From contig NZ_OY762905.1 in assembly GCF_963666525.1 (NCBI RefSeq), positions 2,524,001-2,588,000 on the forward strand: a DNA stretch of 64,000 nucleotides, given 5' to 3'. The first letter of the stretch is position 1. Every line of letters starts with the position of its first letter. A program made the position numbers and the translations under genes. Shown here in pieces: positions 30,115 to 39,382 of this stretch. Under the pieces are notes generated by a model. The model had not been told where the DNA came from. It saw nothing but the letters and a program-made list of their open reading frames with translations, and made no database searches. This DNA is from an uncultured Cohaesibacter sp. GTDB taxonomy: Bacteria > Pseudomonadota > Alphaproteobacteria > Rhizobiales > Cohaesibacteraceae.

Positions 30115-31233
30115 CTAGACGCGCATCGGCATCAGCACATAGAGCGTGTTGTTGTCGCCATCGTCCTGAATGAGGGTCGGCGAGCCCGAGTCGGCCAGAC
30201 GGAACTGGGCGCTGCTGCTTTCCAGCTGGTTGGTGATATCCAGCAGATAGCGGGCGTTGAAGCCGATTTCCATCGGTTCGGCGTCATATTCGACGGTCAG
30301 CTCGTCGGTCGCCGTGCCGGAATCCGGGTTGGAGACCGAAAGCACCAGACTGTTGGGCTGGAGGCTCAGCTTGACCGCACGGCCGCGTTCGTTGGAGACC
30401 GTCGACACGCGATCCACCGCCTGGGCAAACAGCGCATTCTCGATCTTCATCACCTTGTCATTGCCCTTCGGAATGACCTTTTCATAGTCCGGGAAGGTGC
30501 CGTCGATCAGCTTGGAGGTAAGAACAACAGGGCCGATGGTCAGGCGGATCTTGGTTTCCGACAGTTCAACGGCGATGTTGGCTTCCGGATCCTCGATCAG
30601 CTTCTGCACTTCCGAAACGGTCTTGCGCGGCACGATCACGCCCGGCATGCCCTGAGCGCCAGCCGGAGCAGGCAGCTGGGCCTGAGCCAGACGGTGGCCA
30701 TCGGTTGCCACGGCGCGCAGCACCGAACCGCCATCGACATCGAGACTGTGCATGTAGATGCCGTTGAGATAATAGCGGGTTTCTTCGGTCGAGATCGCAA
30801 ACTGCGTGTGATCGATCAACCGCTTGAGATCCAGTGCCGGAATGGTGAAATGGTTGGAGAATTCACCGGCCGTGATGTCCGGGAAATCCGTCACCGGCAG
30901 GATCTGCAAGGTGAAATGGGAGCGGCCGGCAACGATTGCCAGAGCGGTCTGCTCCTCGTTGGTTTCCAGTGTCACCTGAGAGCCGTCGGGCAGCTTGCGC
31001 ACGATGTCATAAAGCATGTGCGCCGGCACTGTGGTCGCGCCACCAATCTCCACCATTGCTGGTGCTGTCTCGAGCACTTCCAGATCAAGGTCGGTTGCCT
31101 TGAAGACCAGATCGCCCCCTTCTGCGCGCAAAAGCACGTTGGACAGGATCGGAATAGTGTTACGACGTTCAACAACCCGATGGACATGGTTCAGCGACTT
31201 CAAGAGGGTTGCCCGTTCGAGAGTGACTTTCAT
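30115..31233 (-). CDS. dnaN: DNA polymerase III beta sliding clamp
   Basis: Processivity clamp, 372 residues, three repeated domains. Typical blocks are MKVTLERATLLKSLNHVHRVVERRNTIPILSN-type start residues, the middle FAISTEETRYYLNGIYMH, and the C-terminal YLLDITNQLESSSAQFRLADSGSPTLI with the terminal LMPMRV, which forms part of the protein-binding cleft. Lies 195 bp downstream of dnaA on the same strand. Confidence 0.98.
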   Translation of the reverse strand: MKVTLERATLLKSLNHVHRVVERRNTIPILSNVLLRAEGGDLVFKATDLDLEVLETAPAMVEIGGATTVPAHMLYDIVRKLPDGSQVTLETNEEQTALAIVAGRSHFTLQILPVTDFPDITAGEFSNHFTIPALDLKRLIDHTQFAISTEETRYYLNGIYMHSLDVDGGSVLRAVATDGHRLAQAQLPAPAGAQGMPGVIVPRKTVSEVQKLIEDPEANIAVELSETKIRLTIGPVVLTSKLIDGTFPDYEKVIPKGNDKVMKIENALFAQAVDRVSTVSNERGRAVKLSLQPNSLVLSVSNPDSGTATDELTVEYDAEPMEIGFNARYLLDITNQLESSSAQFRLADSGSPTLIQDDGDNNTLYVLMPMRV

Positions 31234-31330
31234 ATCCCAATTTCCCTACATCAATACATCAACTACTTATGCCCGACGATGACCAGCAAAGGCGGGGAAG
31301 CAACTGTGCCCCGTCTTCCCGGATAAGGCA

Positions 31331-31362
31331 AGGGGATCGGCCCGATTCAGGTGCGATCCCCT
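31331..31362 (-). terminator. Stem-loop between dnaA and dnaN
   Basis: Nine-bp perfect stem AGGGGATCG/CGATCCCCT (31331-31339, 31354-31362) with a 14-base loop, about 65 bp after dnaA. No T-run follows on the minus strand, so it may be a processing or partial terminator structure. Confidence 0.45.
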
Positions 31363-31428
31363 CACATTTCTTCCACATTTTCGCGTCTATCGGCAGGCTT
31401 GCTTAAGCCATATGCCTAACGGCACCGC

Positions 31429-32910
31429 CTATTCGGCGATGTTCCGTTTCAGCATTTCGATTTCCTGCTGCAAGGTGTTGTCTGACGCTGCCAGCTCCTC
31501 GATCTTGCGAACTGCGTGCAGAACCGTGGTGTGGTCGCGACCACCAAAACGGCGGCCGATTTCCGGCAGGGAGCGTGGCGTCAGCATCTTGGACAGATAC
31601 ATGGCAATCTGGCGCGGACGGACGATCGTGCGGGTCCGGCGCGAAGACAACAGATCCGAACGGGATACGTTGTAATGCTTGGACACGACGCGCTGAATGT
31701 CTTCGATGCGGATGCGGCGCGGCTCCTTGGAGCGAACCAGATCCTTGAGGGCCTGTTCGGCCATCTCTATGGAGATCGGGGCACCGGTCAGCTGGTTGTG
31801 GGCCATCAGACGGTTGAAGGCACCGTCCAGATCACGACCGTTGGACCGGATGATCCCGGCCACATGATCCAGTACCAGTTCCGGAATGGTCAGGTTCGGA
31901 TCGCGGCGGGCTGCCTGCGTTGCACGATCAGCCAGTATGGAGCGACGCAGCTCCTTTTCCAGCGGCTGCAATTCGCTGACCAGACCACCGGCAAGGCGCG
32001 ACCGGACGCGTTCGTCAAGGCTTTCCAACTCGACCGGCGGACGGTCGGCGGCAACCACCACCTGACGGGCACCGTCGATGAGGCTGTTGAGCGTATGGCA
32101 GAATTCCTGCTGGATGCTCTTGCCCTGAAGGAACTGCAGATCGTCGATCAGCAGGATGTCGATATCCCGGAGGGTATCCTTGAAATCAAGCGCGGCCTGG
32201 CTCTTGAGGGCCTGCACGAAGCTGTACATGAAGCGTTCGGCTGTCAGATAGAGCACGCGGGCGGTCGGATTGGACTTCTTGGCTTCCCATGCGATGGCCT
32301 GCAACAGATGGGTCTTGCCGAGCCCGACGGAGGCATGCAGGAAAAGCGGGTTAAAGGAAACCGGCTGGCCGGGCTGGGCCATGGCAACCTGTTTGGCTGC
32401 GGCATGGGCGAGCGTGTTGGACTGGCCGACGACAAAGGTCTCGAACGTCAGACGCGGATCGAGTGGCGAACCGCCGAGCTGATCTTGGTCCTGACCGACA
32501 GCGACCGCCGCAGCAGGGCGCGCAAAGCCGGGGTCCTTGATGACAGCTTCAGGCGCCTTGGGCTGAACCTTGTTCTGCACCGTCTTGGGACGGACGGCCC
32601 CGCGAACGAACAGATCGATGCGACGCACATGTTCGCATTCCTCGCGCCACAGGGTCATCAGCAGATCGCCGTAATGTGACTGAATCCACGATTTGAGGAA
32701 CCGGGTGGAAACGGAAAGGATCACCAGACCGTTCTGCTCGTCCTCGATCTCCACGCTGGCAAACCAGCTGGAAAACACGTCTTCTCCGAGTTCCGCGCGC
32801 AGTCTCTTCTTGACGCGGTCCCATTCTTCCTTGCCAACTTTCACCGAAGGCTCCTCTTCCAGGGAGTCAGCCCCGGGAAAAGTCTGATGAGTCGCCGCCC
32901 TCATCTCCAT
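31429..32910 (-). CDS. dnaA: Chromosomal replication initiator protein DnaA
   Basis: AAA+ initiator that opens oriC. In the 493-residue protein, domain I is at the N-terminus ([21 protein letters not shown]). The AAA+ domain starts at [19 protein letters not shown] and has Walker [12 protein letters not shown] and Walker [11 protein letters not shown]. Domain IV has the DnaA-box signature [16 protein letters not shown] chose the ATG at 32910 because AAGGGA lies nine bases upstream; the in-frame ATG at 32949 has no ribosome-binding site. No obvious cluster of DnaA boxes is visible in the flanking intergenic DNA. Confidence 0.97.
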   Translation of the reverse strand: MEMRAATHQTFPGADSLEEEPSVKVGKEEWDRVKKRLRAELGEDVFSSWFASVEIEDEQNGLVILSVSTRFLKSWIQSHYGDLLMTLWREECEHVRRIDLFVRGAVRPKTVQNKVQPKAPEAVIKDPGFARPAAAVAVGQDQDQLGGSPLDPRLTFETFVVGQSNTLAHAAAKQVAMAQPGQPVSFNPLFLHASVGLGKTHLLQAIAWEAKKSNPTARVLYLTAERFMYSFVQALKSQAALDFKDTLRDIDILLIDDLQFLQGKSIQQEFCHTLNSLIDGARQVVVAADRPPVELESLDERVRSRLAGGLVSELQPLEKELRRSILADRATQAARRDPNLTIPELVLDHVAGIIRSNGRDLDGAFNRLMAHNQLTGAPISIEMAEQALKDLVRSKEPRRIRIEDIQRVVSKHYNVSRSDLLSSRRTRTIVRPRQIAMYLSKMLTPRSLPEIGRRFGGRDHTTVLHAVRKIEELAASDNTLQQEIEMLKRNIAE

Positions 32911-33101
32911 GTCAACATTTCCCTTTGTGGCCGTCTGCTGTATTGTCATTTTGTTGTTCTAGCCTAATAGCCGCCAAAAACAGCTGTTTCCTTGATAAGC
33001 CGCAATTCCGGCGAGTTTTATCTCGCTCTTCTCTCCACGGCCAAGTTGAATTTTCCAAATCCGGGTGCCGGCCCGGGCAACTCGAAACATCTTGCTGTGT
33101 C

Positions 33102-33542
33102 TCAGAACTGCCGCCAAGGCAACCCGGCATGCTTCCATCCGTTACAACTCGATCGATGCAGGGCATCGTCAAGATCGCCCTCGAACCCCGCAGCGATATT
33201 GAAGCAGGGCCCGCTCCACCGCCGTGTCATCTCAATCGCCGCATGCCTGGACCGGGCGCCTGAACGGCAGAGGAAATAGATGGCGCTGTCCGCTGCCACG
33301 TCCCTGTCTTCCAGCTCCTGCAGCAGCCGGTCGGCAAAATCGCCGTGGACCGCCATGTCAGGATACGAAAGCCACTCCACCAAAAGCACTTCCCGGTCGG
33401 GATGGTTCAGCACCGGCAAGCCGACATAGGACCATTCCGCATGGGTACGCACGTCAACGAGCACAGCCTTCGGATCCTCAGAGATCTGCTGCCAGGCAGT
33501 CAGAACATCAATGTCACCTGCATAGGGCGCTGTTCCACTCAA
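33102..33542 (-). CDS. Rhodanese-like domain protein
   Basis: A 146-residue single rhodanese domain, cytoplasmic. The active-site loop is FLCRSGARSRHAA, whose cysteine would carry persulfide; ALLVDVRT-like AVLVDVRTHAEWSYVGLP and the C-terminal GWKHAGLPWRQF are typical of a group common in Hyphomicrobiales. I use a TTG start at 33542, because AGGAG lies eight bases upstream and the protein then begins in the usual place; a GTG at 33569 would add nine residues. It sits between rpsT and dnaA. Sulfur acceptor unknown. Confidence 0.8.
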   Translation of the reverse strand: MSGTAPYAGDIDVLTAWQQISEDPKAVLVDVRTHAEWSYVGLPVLNHPDREVLLVEWLSYPDMAVHGDFADRLLQELEDRDVAADSAIYFLCRSGARSRHAAIEMTRRWSGPCFNIAAGFEGDLDDALHRSSCNGWKHAGLPWRQF

Positions 33543-34237
33543 AGACAAATACTCCTGTTCGGGTGGCACATGGCCACCAGATCACGCAACTGAACAAACG
33601 GTTCATGGGCATGACCGCGAGATACAAACGGTTCTTGCTCCGATTTGGCAAGAACATCCGGACGTCGACCCCTGACCCTGCTGCCCGCAAGGCCCGCGAA
33701 TGAGGCGCACCGCTTTTGCAAGGCGACATTTCCTTGATGGTTGCACTCATTGATTTTCAGCAAAGACCTGGAAGTGTCCTGTGGGCACCGGTAGGCTTCT
33801 GCTCTTCTTTGCAACCTTGTTCCTGCAGTGTCCGACCATACACAGCCGGACGGGGCCGTGCAAGAAGAACGAAATCAGATTCTGCGCCTCGATTGGCCTC
33901 AGGCAAACGACTCCAGAGAGGCAGTTTTTTCTTGACCTGGCTATCCCTTTGCGACTCCTCGGCTTCTGTCACCAAACGGTAACATTATGCAGATTCAACG
34001 CAGCGGAATTTTTTTTGTCTCTTCCGATGTTGACCTTCCAGAGAATCGCGTTCCACGTTGTCTCTGCAGTTCAGGCAGCATCTAAAGAGCTGAAATATAT
34101 GTATATTCCAGTCATGAGATCAAAAGGAGAACGATAGAATCGGATTCGACAGGACAACCGCAGTTTGTTGCAGGATCGTGACAGTTCCCATAAAAAAGCC
34201 CGGCAGAAACCGGGCTTTGAAACAGGAGAAGTCCCGA
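33543..34237. other. Intergenic region between rpsT and the rhodanese gene
   Basis: About 695 bp without a gene I can support. It contains the rpsT terminator at its right end. I searched it by eye for DnaA boxes (TTATNCACA) and found only single degenerate words, TTATGCAGA at about 33985 and CCATACACA at about 33837. The open frames present on both strands have no family resemblance and no good ribosome-binding sites. Confidence 0.5.
34194..34217 (-). terminator. Rho-independent terminator of rpsT
   Basis: Stem AAAGCCCGG/CCGGGCTTT with a short loop, ending on the minus strand in a T-run, about 20 bp after the rpsT stop. Confidence 0.88.
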
Positions 34238-34504
34238 TTAGTCAGCCAGAGCCTTGACGCGCTTGGACAGACGGGAAATTTTGCGAGAAGCGGTGTTAAC
34301 GTGGAAGACGCCTTTGGCAACGGCGCTCATCAGTTCGGACTGGGCTTTGCGCAGAGCTTCGGAAGCAACAGCCTGATCGCCAGCAGCGATGGCTTCTTCA
34401 ACGAAACGCAGGTAGGTACGAACGCGGGTCCGGCGTGCCTTGTTGACAGCGGTCTTGCGTGCGATTTTACGGGTCGCCTTTTTGGCGGAAACTGTATTGG
34501 CCAT
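34238..34504 (-). CDS. rpsT: 30S ribosomal protein S20
   Basis: 88-residue, highly basic helical protein of the small subunit. The start [19 protein letters not shown], the middle [16 protein letters not shown] and the C-terminal [19 protein letters not shown] are the S20 pattern. A ribosome-binding site AAGGA lies nine bases before the ATG. Own promoter and terminator are visible; the inferred 5' leader is about 220 bases. Confidence 0.97.
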   Translation of the reverse strand: MANTVSAKKATRKIARKTAVNKARRTRVRTYLRFVEEAIAAGDQAVASEALRKAQSELMSAVAKGVFHVNTASRKISRLSKRVKALAD

Positions 34505-34699
34505 TGAGCCCTATCCTTGTTTAACATGCAGATCTTTTCCGATCTGCTCACGCCGCTACATCACATCAGCCCTCAAATCTGAACAGGCCAGGAAGGACGA
34601 GCAGCCAACCATGCAAAGCGGGGTTGCGCCTTGCTTTCTCGACTTGACATCGCCACCGCAAGGAGCCTTCAGGGCCCGGGATGGCGAACGACAGCAAAA

Positions 34700-34719
34700 G
34701 GCGGCACTTGCGAGCCGCC
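34700..34719 (-). terminator. Hairpin just downstream of the rpsT promoter
   Basis: Stem GGCGGC/GCCGCC (34700-34705, 34714-34719) followed on the minus strand by CTTTTG. It could end transcription of the upstream HAD gene, or, lying just after the inferred rpsT start point, act as an early attenuator. The two readings cannot be separated here. Confidence 0.4.
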
Positions 34720-34731
34720 CATTGATGCGCG

Positions 34732-34760
34732 CTTATAGTCAAACTTGCAGGGCGCGTCAA
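34732..34760 (-). promoter_or_regulatory. Sigma-70-type promoter of rpsT
   Basis: On the minus strand, TTGACG (34755-34760), a 17-base spacer and TATAAG (34732-34737). The match to consensus spacing is exact. Transcription would start near 34725. Confidence 0.6.
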
Positions 34761-34923
34761 CCGCTGAGATGAAGGAAAGGCGCAGAAACCGGCCTTTTTC
34801 GGATTCTCGCGGGATTCCCTCAAGCCGCGCGGCAGCAAAGGCTCGGCCGGAGGATCGATTCTCCCGACCGGCTCCAACCTGCAGCCCGGCGGTAACGATC
34901 CGTTCCCGCATCCTTCCGGACAT

Positions 34924-35676
34924 CTATGGCTTGGCCGGTGACGGCTCTTGCCTTCGTCCGGTTGCTGCCAGTACATCCGTCAGGAACTGGCCCAGGTTGT
35001 CGGTCACATGGTGGACGAAGGGCGCCTCGCTGCCTTCCGCGTCCCATCGTCCCTGAAACACGGGCCGCATCTGGTCGGGTACGATCAGCACGCAAGTCAT
35101 GCCCAGCTCTGCCGGAACCTTGAGGTTGCGGGCCAGATCCTCGAACATCGCGGCCCGCTCGGCCTTGATACCAGTCTGCGACAGCAGGCGTTCATAGGGC
35201 GCCCGGTTGGGTTTGGGATCAAGTCCGGCCCAGACGATGTCGAATACGTCATGGAAATAATCGGTGATGCCCAGCCGCTCCGAAACCTTGCGGGCATGAT
35301 CCTGCGTGCCGTTGGTATAGATATAGCGTTTGCCGGGTAGGGACCGCAATGCGCTGGCCAGCAGAGGGTCCGGCTCCACCACGCTGTGGTCGATGTCGTG
35401 AACATATTCAAGAAAGTCGTCGGCCTGAATATGATGCTCGATCATCAGTCCGCGCAGGGTGGTTCCATATTGCTTGTAGTAGCTGTGGCGTAGGTGGGAG
35501 GCATCCTCCAGCGTCAGCCCCAGCAGGCTGGACACGAATTCATTCATCTTGACCTCCATCTGCGCGAACAGGTCGACATAGCGCGGATAGAGTGTGTTGT
35601 CCAGATCGAAGATCCAGCTGTCGATGTCCCAGAAGCTTTCTTTCAGGGTGGTGCCGGATTCGGGCTTAGCGTGCAT
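34924..35676 (-). CDS. HAD-superfamily hydrolase, pyrimidine 5'-nucleotidase type
   Basis: A 250-residue HAD phosphatase of the SDT1-like pyrimidine 5'-nucleotidase group. The nucleophile motif is WIFDLDNTLYP (D24, with D26 as acid/base), motif II is YIYTNGTQDHA and motif IV is MFEDLARNL. The expected reaction is dephosphorylation of UMP/CMP-type nucleotides, inferred from family only. The frame is open back to 35865, but TTGGAG at six bases from the ATG at 35676 and the start of family similarity favour the shorter protein. Confidence 0.85.
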   Translation of the reverse strand: MHAKPESGTTLKESFWDIDSWIFDLDNTLYPRYVDLFAQMEVKMNEFVSSLLGLTLEDASHLRHSYYKQYGTTLRGLMIEHHIQADDFLEYVHDIDHSVVEPDPLLASALRSLPGKRYIYTNGTQDHARKVSERLGITDYFHDVFDIVWAGLDPKPNRAPYERLLSQTGIKAERAAMFEDLARNLKVPAELGMTCVLIVPDQMRPVFQGRWDAEGSEAPFVHHVTDNLGQFLTDVLAATGRRQEPSPAKP

Positions 35677-36013
35677 CAATATCTCCAAGTGTGCCGGGCT
35701 TTCCGCATCGGGAATCATGGTCCGCGACAAGGGCAGGCGAGCCGGGACGATGCCACGAAACCGGCTCGGAACCAAGCGTGAACCGGATATGAACCGAACC
35801 TGACCCGGGTCATTGGTGACGCGCATGGGGAAAAGACGGCGATTTACCGTCCCCGCCGAAAGCACTTGCCAATGGCTAAAAGCCCTGCATTAGATAGAAG
35901 TGCGTCAATTATGCCAAAAAAAGCCATCTTTTTCAGGTCGGTAAAAGGCAGGACGCGCATGGAACGAGCACCATGAAAGGCCAAATGGGGCAAGAGATCA
36001 AGGGCAATCTGCT
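35677..36013. other. Divergent intergenic region between the HAD gene and the histidine kinase gene
   Basis: 337 bp between two diverging starts. It should contain both promoters; I recognise neither with confidence and see no other gene. Confidence 0.5.
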
Positions 36014-37519
36014 ATGGATGATGTCAGGCAGCACAGGAAAGACAAAGACGGGGATGGTATGCCGGACCAGCCGACGCCGCTGCCTTCGGCCGATGAAAAC
36101 CCCGGCCTCGACACTGTCGGCAACCGGGACAAGGGCTATCTGCGGTTCGGCCTGTCGACCAAACTACTGTTGTTGACGATCATATTCGTCATGCTCAGCG
36201 AAATTCTCATTTTCGTTCCCTCCATTTCCAAGTTCCGTGCCGACTGGCTCGCCCGCAAGCTGGAACTGGCCGAGGTTGCGGCGCTGGTCTATACCAATGC
36301 CTCCGATGATCTCAAGGACAAGGCCATCGAGCAGGAGCTGCTGGACCGGCTGAATGTCCAGACCCTCGGCTTGCGCAACAAGGGCGAACGACGCCTCCTG
36401 GCCATGGTCGACATGCCCGGCAAGATCATGCGGGATGACAATATCCAGATGATGGGGCCGCCTGAAATGATCGCGGCTGCCTTTGATACGCTGCTGTTTG
36501 GCAAGGGGCGCACGATTCGCGTCGTTGGCCAGACCAAGGACAATCAGGGCATGGTGGAGATGGTCTTCGATGAGACCGGTCTGCGCCGCGACATGATCCG
36601 CTTCTCGGTCAACATCCTGCTGCTCTCGCTGGCCATTTCGGTGATGACGGCGGGGCTTGTCTATCTGTCGCTGCGCGCCCTGCTGGTCCGTCCGATCCTG
36701 CGGGTTCTGGACAATATGGCCCGCTTTACGTCCAATCCCGAGGATAGCAACGCCGTCATGAAGCCCTCGCGGCGGCGCGATGAAATCGGCCTGATCGAAA
36801 TGCAGCTCGGCGAGATGGAAGGCATTCTGGCCAAGACCCTTTACAAGCAACGGCGTCTGGCCGATCTGGGGCTCGCCGTTTCCAAGATCAACCATGATCT
36901 GCGCAACATCATTGCCTCGGCCCAACTGTTCTCCGACCGCCTGTCGATGCTCGACGATCCCACGGTGCAAAGGGTGGTGCCAAAGCTGATGGGCACGCTG
37001 GATCGGGCCGTGGATTATTCCCGCGCCGTGATGTCCTATGGCAAGGCCCAGGAAGCGCCGCCGGAAAAACGCCTGTTGAATCTCCACCAGCTCGGCGAGG
37101 AAATGCGCGACCTGCTCGATCTGTCCGAGGCTTCGCGCCTCACCTTTTCCAACCATATCCCTGAAGACCTCGAAATCTATGCGGATCCCGGCCAGCTCTT
37201 CCGTGTGCTGATGAACTTGTGCCGCAACTCGGTGGACGTGATGCAATATCGCAAGGAAGAGGCCGTGATCTGCCGACTGGAGCTGGCTGCTCGCATCGAA
37301 AAGGGCCGGACGATCATTGAGGTGTCTGATACGGGCCCCGGCGTTCCGGCAGCTGCCCGCGCCAATCTGTTCCAGCCGTTCCAGGGCTCTGCCCGCAAGG
37401 GAGGCACCGGTCTGGGGCTGGCCATTGCCGCAGAAATCATTCGCGCCCATGGCGGCACGATTCGGCTGTTGGACCGGGTTCCGGGTGCCCATTTCGAAAT
37501 CAGCCTGCCCAGAAACTGA
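36014..37519 (+). CDS. Sensor histidine kinase (membrane, HAMP)
   Basis: A 501-residue sensor. A charged cytoplasmic N-terminus is followed by TM1 (about 46-66), a periplasmic domain of about 125 residues, TM2 (about 197-220), a HAMP linker (RPILRVLDNMARFT), and a kinase core. The H-box is VSKINHDLRNIIASAQLFSD, with the phospho-accepting His near 294. The ATPase boxes are LFRVLMNLCRNSVDVM, VSDTGPGVPAA and GGTGLGLAIAAEII. No response regulator gene adjoins it, so it is an orphan kinase here. Ligand unknown. Confidence 0.88.
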   Translation: MDDVRQHRKDKDGDGMPDQPTPLPSADENPGLDTVGNRDKGYLRFGLSTKLLLLTIIFVMLSEILIFVPSISKFRADWLARKLELAEVAALVYTNASDDLKDKAIEQELLDRLNVQTLGLRNKGERRLLAMVDMPGKIMRDDNIQMMGPPEMIAAAFDTLLFGKGRTIRVVGQTKDNQGMVEMVFDETGLRRDMIRFSVNILLLSLAISVMTAGLVYLSLRALLVRPILRVLDNMARFTSNPEDSNAVMKPSRRRDEIGLIEMQLGEMEGILAKTLYKQRRLADLGLAVSKINHDLRNIIASAQLFSDRLSMLDDPTVQRVVPKLMGTLDRAVDYSRAVMSYGKAQEAPPEKRLLNLHQLGEEMRDLLDLSEASRLTFSNHIPEDLEIYADPGQLFRVLMNLCRNSVDVMQYRKEEAVICRLELAARIEKGRTIIEVSDTGPGVPAAARANLFQPFQGSARKGGTGLGLAIAAEIIRAHGGTIRLLDRVPGAHFEISLPRN

Positions 37520-37601
37520 GGCGCGAAATTGCCGCCCCCGGTCAAGGCAAAGAAAAAGGCGACCGGAACGTCAAGGGTCCGACCGCCCGTTGCAAGGGAG
37601 A

Positions 37602-37623
37602 CCGGGACCAGCCATTGTCCCGG
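37602..37623. terminator. Stem-loop between the convergent kinase and peroxiredoxin genes
   Basis: Seven-bp stem CCGGGAC/GTCCCGG (37602-37608, 37617-37623) with an 8-base loop; a short TTTT follows on the plus strand. Confidence 0.5.
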
Positions 37624-37645
37624 ATCCGCTTTTGTCAAAGCACTT

Positions 37646-38302
37646 TCAGAGCGCCTTCTTGGAGAAATACCAGTCAACGGTCTCGTAGCCTTCGGAAGCG
37701 CGTTTTGCGGCTCCGTCGACGGTGGACGGCGGCGGCACGATGACCTTGTCGCCCGGCTGCCAGCCTTCAGGTGTTGCGCACTGGTTGGCGTCGGTGGTTT
37801 GCAAGGCGGAGAGCAGGCGGACGAATTCCGCAATCGAGCGACCGTTGGACATCGGATAGTAGACCATGGCGCGCAGGATGCCCTTGGGGTCAATGAGGAA
37901 GGTTGCCCGAACCGCAGAGGTGTCGCTGGCGCCCGGATGGATCATGCCATAGGCCTTGGCGACGGTCATCGGAATGTCATCGATAATCGGGAACTTGATG
38001 TCGACGCCCCAGTTTTCCTTGATGCTGCGCACCCATGCGATGTGGGAATGGACACTGTCAATGGACAGGCCGAGCAGATCGCAGTTCATGCTCTGGAAGG
38101 TTTCATAGGCATTGGCAAAGGCCATGAATTCGGTTGAGCAGACCGGTGTGAAGTCGGCAGGATGGGAGAAGAGGATCAGCCATTTGCCTTCATAATCGGA
38201 CAGCTTCTTGATACCTGCGGTGGTTTTTGCGCAAAAGTCCGGAGCGGGTTTGTTGAGCTGCGGAAATGCCGGTGCTGCTACCGGGGCTTCAATATCTTGC
38301 AT
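37646..38302 (-). CDS. Peroxiredoxin, Prx6 (1-Cys-type) subfamily
   Basis: Thiol peroxidase of 218 residues that reduces hydrogen peroxide and organic peroxides. The peroxidatic cysteine is C55 in HPADFTPVCSTE. The extended C-terminal domain with TPEGWQPGDKVIVPPP marks the Prx6 group. Other cysteines (C24, one in NCDLLG, one in NQCATPEGW) may serve in resolving. The ATG at 38302 has AGGAG seven bases upstream; the open frame to 38362 is not used. It diverges from an OxyR-like gene that probably controls it. Confidence 0.93.
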   Translation of the reverse strand: MQDIEAPVAAPAFPQLNKPAPDFCAKTTAGIKKLSDYEGKWLILFSHPADFTPVCSTEFMAFANAYETFQSMNCDLLGLSIDSVHSHIAWVRSIKENWGVDIKFPIIDDIPMTVAKAYGMIHPGASDTSAVRATFLIDPKGILRAMVYYPMSNGRSIAEFVRLLSALQTTDANQCATPEGWQPGDKVIVPPPSTVDGAAKRASEGYETVDWYFSKKAL

Positions 38303-38366
38303 ATAAAATACTCCTTTTTTGACAGGACAAATGCCTTGCTTGGGTTGACGGCACCCTAGCAACCTT

Positions 38367-38418
38367 CTAATTATTAGTGAAATGAGTTATTTTTGACGAA
38401 TTAATCGAAAAAATCGAT
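38367..38418. promoter_or_regulatory. Two inverted repeats between prx and the oxyR-like gene
   Basis: CTAAT-T-ATTAG at 38367-38377 and ATCGA-N5-TCGAT at 38404-38418 lie in the 123-bp divergent region. The first resembles a half of an OxyR-type operator. Regulation of both genes from this region is inference. Confidence 0.4.
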
Positions 38419-38425
38419 AAGAGAA

Positions 38426-39382
38426 ATGCAACCATCTCTGCGCCAACTCACTTTCCTGATTGCCTTAGCGGACGAATTGCACTTCAGCAATGCGGCGAAG
38501 CGTTGCAACGTGACCCAGTCGACGCTCAGCGCCGGTCTCAAGGAGCTGGAATCAATCCTCGGTGTGACGCTGGCCGAGCGGTCCAGGCGTTCGGTGATCA
38601 TGACTCCGATCGGCCGCAAGATCGTTGAACAATCACGCAAGATACTGGCCGACACCCAGTCACTGGTGGAAATGGCGGCGCTGGAATCCGAGGCCATGGC
38701 TGGTGATATGCATCTGGGTGTCATTCCGACCATCGGGCCGTTTCTGTTGCCCCGATTGCGGCCCCTGTTGCGCAGCGCGCATCCGCATTTGCGGCTCTAT
38801 CTGCGCGAGGAATTGACCGACCAGTTGCTGGAGGGGCTCAAAAGCGGTCGCCTTGATGTGGCTCTGATCGCGCTGCCCCATGATGTGGGTGATCTGGAGA
38901 CGCTGGAGCTGTTCGAGGATGGCTACCATCTGGTGACCCCGATGAACCACAAGCTGGCGCGGAGGGACGAGGCAGACGGCAAGATGCTGCAGGGTGAGCC
39001 GTTGATGCTGCTTGAACGGGGCCATTGTCTGCAGCAGCATGCACTTTCGGCCTTTCCGGGCCTGCTCAACAAGGACGCCGAGTTCGATGCCACCAGCCTT
39101 GCCACTCTTCTGGCGATGGTGGAAGAGGGCCTTGGTTCGACGCTGATTCCCAATATCGCCATTGATGCGGGCCTGACCCGGGCCCATGAGGTGGTGGAGA
39201 TCGACCTGCCAACCTCGCTGCCACGCAAGGTGACCATGGTCTGGCGCAAGTCTTCCACCCGCAAGGACGACTTCAGGGCGCTGGGCGATCTGATCGTCGC
39301 CGCCAGAAACAGCCTCAAGGCGGACAAGGTCAGTCATCAAGCCCGTTATCAGGCCAACCATTACGACGGGAGTCCGTCATGA
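38426..39382 (+). CDS. oxyR: LysR-family regulator, OxyR-like
   Basis: A 318-residue LysR-type regulator. The N-terminal helix-turn-helix contains HFSNAAKRCNVTQSTLSAGLKELE. The effector domain carries MLLERGHCLQQHAL, which aligns with the redox loop of OxyR; C201 matches the peroxide-reacting C199 of the E. coli protein. The partner C208 is not present: the loop reads SAFPGLLNKDAE with no cysteine. The only other cysteine is C27 in the DNA-binding domain. Divergent from a peroxiredoxin, which fits a peroxide regulator. Its stop overlaps the next gene by 4 bp. Confidence 0.85.
   Translation: MQPSLRQLTFLIALADELHFSNAAKRCNVTQSTLSAGLKELESILGVTLAERSRRSVIMTPIGRKIVEQSRKILADTQSLVEMAALESEAMAGDMHLGVIPTIGPFLLPRLRPLLRSAHPHLRLYLREELTDQLLEGLKSGRLDVALIALPHDVGDLETLELFEDGYHLVTPMNHKLARRDEADGKMLQGEPLMLLERGHCLQQHALSAFPGLLNKDAEFDATSLATLLAMVEEGLGSTLIPNIAIDAGLTRAHEVVEIDLPTSLPRKVTMVWRKSSTRKDDFRALGDLIVAARNSLKADKVSHQARYQANHYDGSPS

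Larger units (their letters stand above)
34505..34923. other. Intergenic region between the HAD gene and rpsT
   Basis: 419 bp that hold the rpsT promoter and leader. The promoter-like hexamers at 34732-34760 and the GC-rich hairpin at 34700-34719 are listed separately. No gene is supported here. Confidence 0.6.

Noticed and set aside
33985-33993. Possible DnaA box TTATGCAGA between rpsT and the rhodanese gene
   Set aside because: One mismatch and no second good box in the region, so it does not support an origin here.
33781-34137. 118-codon plus-strand open frame in the region next to dnaA
   Set aside because: No ribosome-binding site, no recognisable motif; antisense to nothing conserved.
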